This document shows, piece by piece, positions 57,663-64,000 of a stretch of DNA of 64,000 nt (position 1 is the stretch's first letter; the number at the start of each line of letters is the position of its first letter). The stretch comes from Cystobasidiopsis lactophilus. Taxonomy: Eukaryota; Basidiomycota; Agaricostilbomycetes; Agaricostilbales; Chionosphaeraceae. The stretch lies in assembly GCA_001599975.1 (NCBI GenBank), contig BCIO01000001.1, positions 496,001 to 560,000 of the forward strand. Reading direction: 5' to 3'. Both the position numbers and the translations under genes were made by a program. The notes under the pieces are model-generated. The model ran no database searches, was not told where the DNA came from, and saw only the letters and a list, made by a program, of their open reading frames with translations.

Positions 57663-58858
57663 TCACTCTCCGCCATTGAAGCGATACTCCGGCTTCACGT
57701 TACCCGTGAACTCTGGTCAAAAGCTGAATAAGCATCTCTACAACCAGAATGATGTGGTACTTGCCCCACTGCACATGCATCATGACTGCGTTCTTGTCCG
57801 CGCTGTAAGAGCCATTCAGCTCGGTGAACTGCAAAGCCTTCCGTGAGTGTCGAGACTTTAGTACTTCAGAGTAGCTTTGCATACTGCGGCTAGAGTAAGG
57901 TCGATCGCCCCTGGCATGCGCCCAAGATGAGGCCAGAAAGATTTGTTGCGTTCGAACGAAAGCATACCTGTTGCCTTCACCCAAGCCATATCAAAGGCTA
58001 TACACTCTCTGTCAGAAAATCAAGCGATGAGCAGGAAGACACCACACGTACCATCGACAAGGTAGATGATGGCAGATTTGCCGTTGTCTAGGTTCGTAGC
58101 GTTGGCCTCGCGCCCGCAATAGTGCCGCTGGGCAGCTTCGTTGTCTCCGCCAAAGTTGTCCCGCATGACAGCAATCTGTGTCAGGCAAGGCCTTCTTGGT
58201 AAACTCCCCGCGACCGGTAGTTCTGTCGAAGAAATCTCCATACGGGAGGAGCGAAGCCCATCCAATTGTCTTGATATTTGAGCCAGCACCAAGAGGTACC
58301 ATCTGTACTGTCTTGCCCGTTGTTCGTGCGGAACCACGATCCTGATTGGAGAAATTGCGGACTGCGATTAACGGGCTGCGGTTAGAGGAATAACACAGGC
58401 ATAACGATGGTTGGCCCATTTGTACCAGAAAAGCCTGTTACATCCCCCAAGATGGTTGCGCTCACGTCGCCCGGAATCGAAGACGGAGGAGTCAACTCTG
58501 CTGCGGAAGTAATGGTCGGGCCTTGAGAAACAGTGGCGTTTGCAGTCCCGCTACTCTGAGTCGAGATTGACATAACCGTAGAAGAAAGAGACAGAGACGC
58601 AGCAGGGAAGGCTTCAGGGCCATTGTTCGACGAGGCTTCCGGAACTGAGGCTGAAGAGGAGGCGGCCTTCTTTGCTGCGCATGTTCGATAAAGGTTTCTC
58701 TTGTGCCGAGGAAGGCGACTCGTGAGGGCTCTACTCAAGTGCTTGAGCCCGTTGAAGTCGACCCTGCGTTCAACGCCGTAGTGGGGGAGCCTGGCAAGAC
58801 TTGCGTAGCTAGAGTGAACGAAAATGGCGACGAGGGCAATGCTGGCCGCTGGCCGCAT
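57663..58858 (-). CDS. Small secreted protein, tandem copy 2
   Basis: Paralogue of the gene at 56013. The start is ATG 58858, signal peptide MRPAASIALVAIFVHSSYAS, then a spacer with SRLPRHKRNL and a Ser/Thr-rich stretch in place of the Lys-rich one. The C-terminal domain is conserved: a TNNGQDS block followed by SWCWLKYQD, IAVMRDNFGGDNEAAQ, YCGREANATNLDNGKSAIIY, LVDG, and a last exon with MMHVQWG in one reading and EFTGNVKPEYRFNGGE before the stop at 57663. The domain is better conserved than the spacer, as expected for duplicated secreted proteins under divergent selection. Function is unknown. Confidence 0.65.
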
Positions 58859-59536
58859 CGAGCAAGAAATGGCACAGAAAATGTAAGCGAGAGTGACTTG
58901 AGGTCCATGACGGGCAGGAACGTTTGATCCTAAAGCCGAGCCGAGGAAGCAGTCAAGAAGGTGTTCGAAACAGGCCCTTGCACACGGCCATAAGACAGCG
59001 TTGTCATCTTGTGCGTATCTCTCTGGACACAGACTCGTGTCGCAAGCACCGAAAAAGCGATACAGTGTTCAAATGGGTGAAGAGTCGTCTGGCATGAAAG
59101 CGATTTGTCCGGCCGCTGCAGCTCAAAGCGCCCAATCCTCGTAGACGGCAGCTTTTCAGAGAAGCAGATCAACGTGTTTCTGACGCGATAATCTCGAACT
59201 GAGAGATTCGAGGTGGCAAACTCGGGTCAACAGGCCACAAACGGGCGAAAATCGCGCATGCGCGTGAAATGCAACCTCTTCCATAGACGGCCACTCGCAA
59301 GCGAGAAGCATGTCTTTGTAGCTTCCGTGATCCTCTTTGCTGGACCCTCAGCATGAAGGCCAACTGTGCCGATATTTCTCGGCAGTCGCAGCGCCGCCGC
59401 CCACTGCACCCCGCCTCTCGTTGAATATGCTGCTGATTGGTGCCTTTCCGCATTGGCACCCCCACACGCTTGGCAATGTTTCCTTGAACGTTGATCACAA
59501 ACGGCGTCAACGTCGAAAAGATCGACCGCAATCAAC
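58859..59536. other. Divergent intergenic region
   Basis: About 680 bp between start codons of the secreted-protein gene and the phosphotransferase gene. Promoters are expected here; no gene is supported. Confidence 0.4.
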
Positions 59537-61164
59537 ATGAACGAGGAGAAACTGGCGCGGATTAAGGAGCTCTACGCGCAGGAGCAGCTGAACCCGTGCG
59601 GCTTCCTTCTTTTGGGAGTTGAGCATAGTATTCTAAAACTCCGTTTGCACACAGGTCAAAGGCATCTAAGATTGGGCAGCTCCCGGAGTCGTATGAAGCC
59701 ATCGAAGCGTCTTGGCTTGTGAGCCGACAATCCCGTTCGATTGAAGCCGACAAGACTCATTCCAGACTCTTTCAGACCGAGACGATTGGTAAATCTACAC
59801 CTGGAGCCGAAGTGGTCTCATTCGAGCTTGGCCGTGAGGAGGCCCGCTGTGCTGCCGATTTCGTGAGCTCACAATCGGGCACGCACGCAGCCAAAGACGA
59901 AGGCACCACGAATCGACGTGGAATCAAGATTAAATGGAATGAAGCTGGCAAAGACTTGCCTACGAGGGTCTTCTGTAAAGCCACTCACGGTGAGATCAAC
60001 CTTCCCAGCGTCTCCGCCCCCCGAAGTTGAGCGTCCACACAGACTTGCCGAATAGAGTCAACATGACCTTTGGAGGGATAATCAACGAGGCGAAGTGGTA
60101 CAACTTGCTGCGGCCAAAGTGCACCGACTTGGAAGCTCACCGGGGCGTCTACTGCGCCTACGACGAGGACTCTTACAACTCGATCATCATTCTGGAGGAC
60201 ACTGCTGACCAAGTGGAGTTCTTGAGCTACAAGACGCAAGTGTCCCGGGCGATGGTGGAGGACCAGATGGCCGCGCTGGCATCTATCCATGGGCGGTTCT
60301 GGGGATTGAAGGATCCGGTAGGTGGTTGTGTTCCCTCGAATCAAAGGCAGTGGTATTCAAGAATGAAGCTGCAGGACACTAGTGGCTCCATCGGCTTCCT
60401 TCAGATGTTCGACCTGTACATTCGCCTCTCGCACATCGACCGCCTGTGTACTGTGGGCTTTGAAGTGGTAGGCTTTGTCCATCTAATCAGTCTATGCATC
60501 TCATTCTCATAATTTCCGATGTGCTTGAAGGCCAAGGACGTGGTGCCCCCGGAGCTCTACAAGCGGAAAGACGAGATCTGGCCGGCCACTGTAAAATCCT
60601 ACCTGGCCAATCGGCCGCTGACCATCTGCCACGGCGACTGCCACCTTTCCAACTGGTACCAAGTCAAGGCCACGGGCAAAATGGGCGCTCAAGGTGAGAA
60701 CCTCCTCCCCTCTTTGTGGCGGCAGTGGCGCTCCAAGCTCAGATAGCGCGGACTCAGACTTCCAGACTGTCGGACCCGGCGATCCCATTCGAGACGTCAT
60801 CTACTGCCTGGCCACTTCGTTGCCGGTGGAGCAACGGCGAGCGTGGGAGAAGGACCTGATGCGCCTGTACTTGGATAAGCTGGTCGAACATGGCGGGCCG
60901 AGGATCAGTGAAGAGGAGGCTTGGAAGTACGCGCGCATCCAAAGTCTCACCTCCTTGGCGTATTGGTCCTTGACATTGGGTTTGGGTCCTGATGTGAGCC
61001 TTACCCGTCTAACTTACTCCCTTTGCTTTGCGACCACGGCTTGACAGGGGCGCTCGGCAGATGCCTCCTATGCAACCTTTCGACATCTGCATGGAGTACG
61101 TTCACCGCCTGTCCTATGCCGTTTACGATTTGGACGGGCTGGGCAGCGTGGCGGAGCTCCCTTG
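59537..61164 (+). CDS. APH/EcK-like phosphotransferase
   Basis: Small-molecule kinase-like enzyme (phosphotransferase family related to ecdysteroid-kinase and aminoglycoside kinases). The start is ATG 59537 (MNEEKLARIKELYAQEQLNP). An intron leads to SKASKIGQLPESYEAIEASW, then TETIGKSTPGAEVVSFELGR, GIKIKWNEAGKDLPTRVFCK (likely ATP-site Lys), RVNMTFGGIINEAKWYNLLR, YNSIIILEDT, LASIHGRFWG and the catalytic loop ICHGDCHLSNWY, where HGD...N carries the catalytic Asp. DFQTVGPGDPIRDVIYCLAT has the metal-binding Asp. After the intron at 60994-61060 it ends MPPMQPFDICMEYVHRLSYA...LGSVAELP (stop 61164). About seven exons. The substrate is unknown. Confidence 0.85.
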
Positions 61165-61578
61165 ATGAGCGGTGGCAAACGGGCAATGGCTTGATCTCTC
61201 GTCTTGCTGTCGCTCTTACACTACAAGGAATGTATTAGGAACACTTCAGGCAGCTGGCAAGCGCTCAAATGAGATTCGAGAAATGACGCTGTTTGGGCAG
61301 CCTGCGCGTGAAATGGCCTGTGTCTTGTTGTCGAGGGCATTGCAGAGCCCGGCAACTTCAATAAGGGCTATGTACAGCCTCTGTGAGTCCGCTAGAGCCC
61401 TTCGCCACCGCCAACCGCCACTGCGAATGCCCCAAGCTCGGTCCTCGGAGCTGCGCCTCCCAATTGCAAGTTGCGCTCGCTCAAGCACGACTTGGCCCTT
61501 GCCTCCTCGTCCTTTTTGCCCTCTTGCGACCTGCGCACACCCTCAAGCGTCTAGACGAGCGCTCCAGATCACCGCCGA
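61165..61578. other. Intergenic region
   Basis: About 410 bp between tandem genes, with no supportable feature beyond expected terminator and promoter. Confidence 0.4.
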
Positions 61579-62824
61579 ATGTCGTTCCTCGGGAAATTCC
61601 AGGCCGCAGCCAAAAAGGCGGGCACCCAAGCCACCGCGTTTGGCACGCAGGTCGCCTCCTCGGCCTCTGCCGGCGCCTCGTCCATCGCCAACAACTTTGA
61701 CTTGGAGAAGGAGTGCGCCAAGGCCAGCCGGACGCTCCGAGCTTTCTTGGGTGCGTTGCGCTTCGTACTTGACCATCAATCATGCAAGGGCCCTGTCTGA
61801 TGCTGGGTTGTGGCGTGCACAGCGGACCCAGAGCACCCAGAATCAGCGCTGAATGCGATCCCGAAGAAGGTGCTCCAGAGCGCAAAGGGCCTCGCCATCT
61901 TCACCGTGCGTTTGGCTTGGCTGGCGTTGTGGCCCTATGTGCTTCCAGTATGCTTATAGGCTCGCTTGGGTGCTCGCACAGGTCGTCAAAGGCGGCTTCA
62001 TTTGGAGCGCCAAGCTCGGATCTGGCATCGTCGTCGCCCGCCTCCCAGACGGCTCTTGGTCCGCGCCCAGCTGCTTGGGCATCACCGGCGTCGGCGTCGG
62101 CTTTCAGATCGGTGGTGCGTTTGGCTCCTTACCTCTGCTCTTTCTATTGAGCTGAGAGGAGGCCTGGATCACAGGCGATGTGTCGGACTTTGTGGTGGTG
62201 CTCAACTCGGACGACGCGGTGGCGGCTTTCGCCAAGGGTGGCAATGTGACCGTGGGCGGGACGCTTTCAGCCGCAGTCGGGCCCATTGGCACTGGAGGCT
62301 CTGTTGACTCGTGCGTTGTCCTCCCTTTTTACGTTAGCCATTGTTTGGTGGCTCAGCCTAGGATCGGCAATTGCACAGAGCTCTGCTCCACCCTTCGCCT
62401 ATGTTCACCTATAGCAAGTCCAAGGGCCTCTTCGCCGGCGTCTCGCTAGAAGGCACCGTCCTCGTCGCAAGGGGCGACGCCAACGCCGCCTTCTACGGCC
62501 AGAAGATCCCGCCCACCGACCTCTTGACGTGAGGACCCTGTCTCCCTTGAGCCACTTTTCGGGCTGAAGTCTAGTGTTTGTCACAGTGGCAAGGTCCCGC
62601 CGCCAGAGATCGCCTCTGCGCTTTATACGATGTAAGAGGTCTCTCACCCAACAGCGCAACTTTCGCTTAATGTTTTGGTGCATTCTTACAGCATCGAATC
62701 CGCCGAACAAATCGACGAGTCCAGCGTGCCCTCTGCAGCCTACGTCCCAGCGCCCGCCGCCGCCACCTCGCCGTCCTCGCCCGGCGCCAACCGAGAGCGC
62801 CCCATCTTCGACTCTCAAGAATAG
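61579..62824 (+). CDS. Ysc84/SYLF-domain actin-patch protein without SH3
   Basis: Lipid- and actin-binding SYLF protein of the Ysc84/Lsb3 (SH3YL1) family, acting at endocytic patches. The start is ATG 61579 (MSFLGKFQAAAKKAGTQATA). Exons give LEKECAKASRTLRAFL, ALNAIPKKVLQSAKGLAIFT, VVKGGFIWSAKLGSGIVVAR, WSAPSCLGITGVGVGFQIGG, DVSDFVVVLNSDDAVAAFAK, GNVTVGGTLSAAVGPIGTGG, FTYSKSKGLFAGVSLEGTVL, AAFYGQKIPPTDLLT and a short C-terminus ending ERPIFDSQE (stop 62822-62824). Yeast relatives carry a C-terminal SH3 domain; here the protein ends without one. Introns are 61751-61822 (GTGCGT...GTGCACAG), 61906-61981, 62115-62174 and 62311-62378, plus two near 62532 and 62630. Confidence 0.9.
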
Positions 62825-63301
62825 CCTGCCCTTTTCAACGCCCTTCTGCTCATAGCATACGAAACGCTTTCTTTCCTCCTTTCATGGGAACTTGTAACTC
62901 ATAGCCCTTGTTTTCTCAATTTAAACTCTTGGAATCTCACGAGGTGGCAAACACCGCAAGCTTTTGACCTGTTCGTTTCCTTCGTTGCCAACCTCTGTGA
63001 ACCTATTACTGGGCTTGCACGCGAACGAGAAGACACCCATGGGGATATCGAAGACATTGAAGCCGGTGGCAAAAAGCTGATTCAGCACGCCCTCGAACAG
63101 CGCGGGGCGGCCTGCCGGTCAGCCCTCCCCGACACCGAGCGTTCTCCGAAAGCCTGCTTATAACCTTGGTCCTGTTCAGCCACCTCCATCGAGAGCAACC
63201 TACTCGAACCCAGCAAACAACCTCCTGACACCATCTCAAAAGCTGTAAGCGGTTTGCCACGTAGAGCATCTAGCCAGGACTCACTCATTTGGCAGCTCAT
63301 C
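62825..63301. other. Intergenic region
   Basis: About 480 bp upstream of the glyoxalase-fold gene. No supportable gene. Confidence 0.4.
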
Positions 63302-63670
63302 ATGCCTCTCGACCACGTTCTATTCAAGGTGAAGGATCTCGCCGCCTCCCGAGCTTTCTACGACCAGGCCTTGGCACCGCTCGGCATCAAGCGCCTGTTC
63401 GACCTGGACGACAAGCTGTCCGGCTACGGCGAGACGGCGCCCTTCTTCTTCCTCGGCGCTGGCGGCAAAGAGGGCGGCAGCCATGGCATGCACGTTGCTT
63501 TCGCGGCCGCATCGCAGGACATCGTCGGTCAAGTGCACGCTGCGGCTCTGGCGGCTGGAGGATCGGACAACGGGGCGCCAGGCTTGAGGCCCCACATCGG
63601 ACCCAAGTTCTACGCTGGCTTCTTCCATGATTTGGATGGCTATAACGTCGAGGCGGCCACCAGGTCTTAG
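63302..63670 (+). CDS. Glyoxalase/bleomycin-resistance-fold protein
   Basis: 122 aa in one exon from ATG 63302. The start MPLDHVLFKVKDLAASRAFY is the first betaalphabetabetabeta unit of the vicinal-oxygen-chelate superfamily, with His4 a likely metal ligand. SHGMHVAFAAASQDIVGQVH begins the second unit, and FYAGFFHDLDGYNVEAATRS is the usual C-terminal strand, with a Glu near the end as a possible ligand. Family members act as dioxygenases, glyoxalases or binding proteins; the actual reaction is not readable. An upstream in-frame extension to 63254 exists, but the ATG at 63302 fits the fold start. Confidence 0.85.
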   Translation: MPLDHVLFKVKDLAASRAFYDQALAPLGIKRLFDLDDKLSGYGETAPFFFLGAGGKEGGSHGMHVAFAAASQDIVGQVHAAALAAGGSDNGAPGLRPHIGPKFYAGFFHDLDGYNVEAATRS

Positions 63671-64000
63671 GCTCGAAAAGTAGGCCTTGGCGGCTTGCCT
63701 GAAATGAAATAGCAAATCATATTGAGCTCCCTGGACTGTTCCATTGGCTAGTGAGGCATCAAAAACAAGATGAAGGCCGATCGACGATTTAGCAAGCAAG
63801 CGCGGACACGATTCGCCACCGGGCTCGAAAGTTGATGGACACCGGGTGAAGTGGGCCGTGGACTGAGCAGGCTCTTTGCGATCCGATCATCAAAATCCTA
63901 CGCACATAGAGAGCTGGCTGGATGCAATGATAGCAGAAGCGAGAGCGCTGGCAGCTCTGGGCCATTCCAAGTCGACCAGACCAGGGCTTTGCCTATCGAT
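63671..64000. other. Window end, no gene seen
   Basis: 330 bp after the last gene. No supportable feature. Confidence 0.4.

Overview
This window looks like nuclear DNA of an intron-rich, GC-rich fungus, most likely a basidiomycete. Genes are compact, with many introns of about 45-75 nt. Housekeeping genes are readable only after splicing: ALG10, the translocon-associated protein alpha subunit, an Arp2/3 subunit, a RecQ helicase and a GAL7-type enzyme. A Pucciniomycotina (Microbotryomycetes-like) origin is my guess from GC content and gene style. It is not proven by the sequence. I see no tRNA, rRNA, CRISPR array or intact transposon.

Layout: 0.6-3.3 kb holds a low-complexity hypothetical gene and a decayed fragment of a Prp2/DHX16-type DEAH helicase. 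4.7-14 kb holds a secreted metallophosphoesterase, a truncated F-box gene converging on a Baeyer-Villiger-type monooxygenase, a full-length relative of that F-box gene, and an alpha/beta hydrolase. 14.5-17.5 kb is an aspartic protease with an unusual dibasic-rich pro-region. 18.6-36.4 kb is a lineage-specific block. A two-gene unit (an unknown ~260-aa protein, 'H', followed by an F-box/repeat protein with a C-terminal membrane segment, 'P') occurs at the left as H1-P1 on the plus strand. It recurs at the right as H2-P4 on the minus strand, forming an inverted duplication. Between the arms lie two more P genes (P2 carries an in-frame stop), the ER genes for TRAP-alpha and ALG10, and another F-box gene. 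37.3-43.1 kb holds RecQ and GAL7, convergent. 43.6-46.6 kb holds two tandem F-box genes. 47.1-50.5 kb holds ARPC2 and a Ca3427-type binding-protein gene, whose start codons are only 25 bp apart. 50.6-58.9 kb holds two tandem pairs: multipass membrane proteins, then small secreted proteins. 59.5-63.7 kb holds an APH/EcK-like phosphotransferase, a Ysc84 (SYLF) actin-patch protein and a glyoxalase-fold protein.

The most notable signal is a class of short introns (about 59-76 nt) whose first 5-8 bases are complementary to the bases just before the 3' AG. Examples are GTTCGT with ACGAAC-AG, GTGCGT with ACGCAC-AG, GTGAG with CTCAC-AG, and GTTTGT with ATGAAC-AG. The paired bases covary between copies. 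Many copies also share an internal TATCA...CTGAT pair, with CTGAT in branch-point position. They crowd into ARPC2 and the Ca3427-like gene and recur in TRAP-alpha, ALG10, the aspartic protease and Ysc84. Three extra head-to-tail copies, separated by 11 and 5 nt, sit in the 3' region of ARPC2. This looks like an introner-type intron family. A second theme is the density of F-box-like genes (nine in 64 kb), some with a start exon of only one or two codons.
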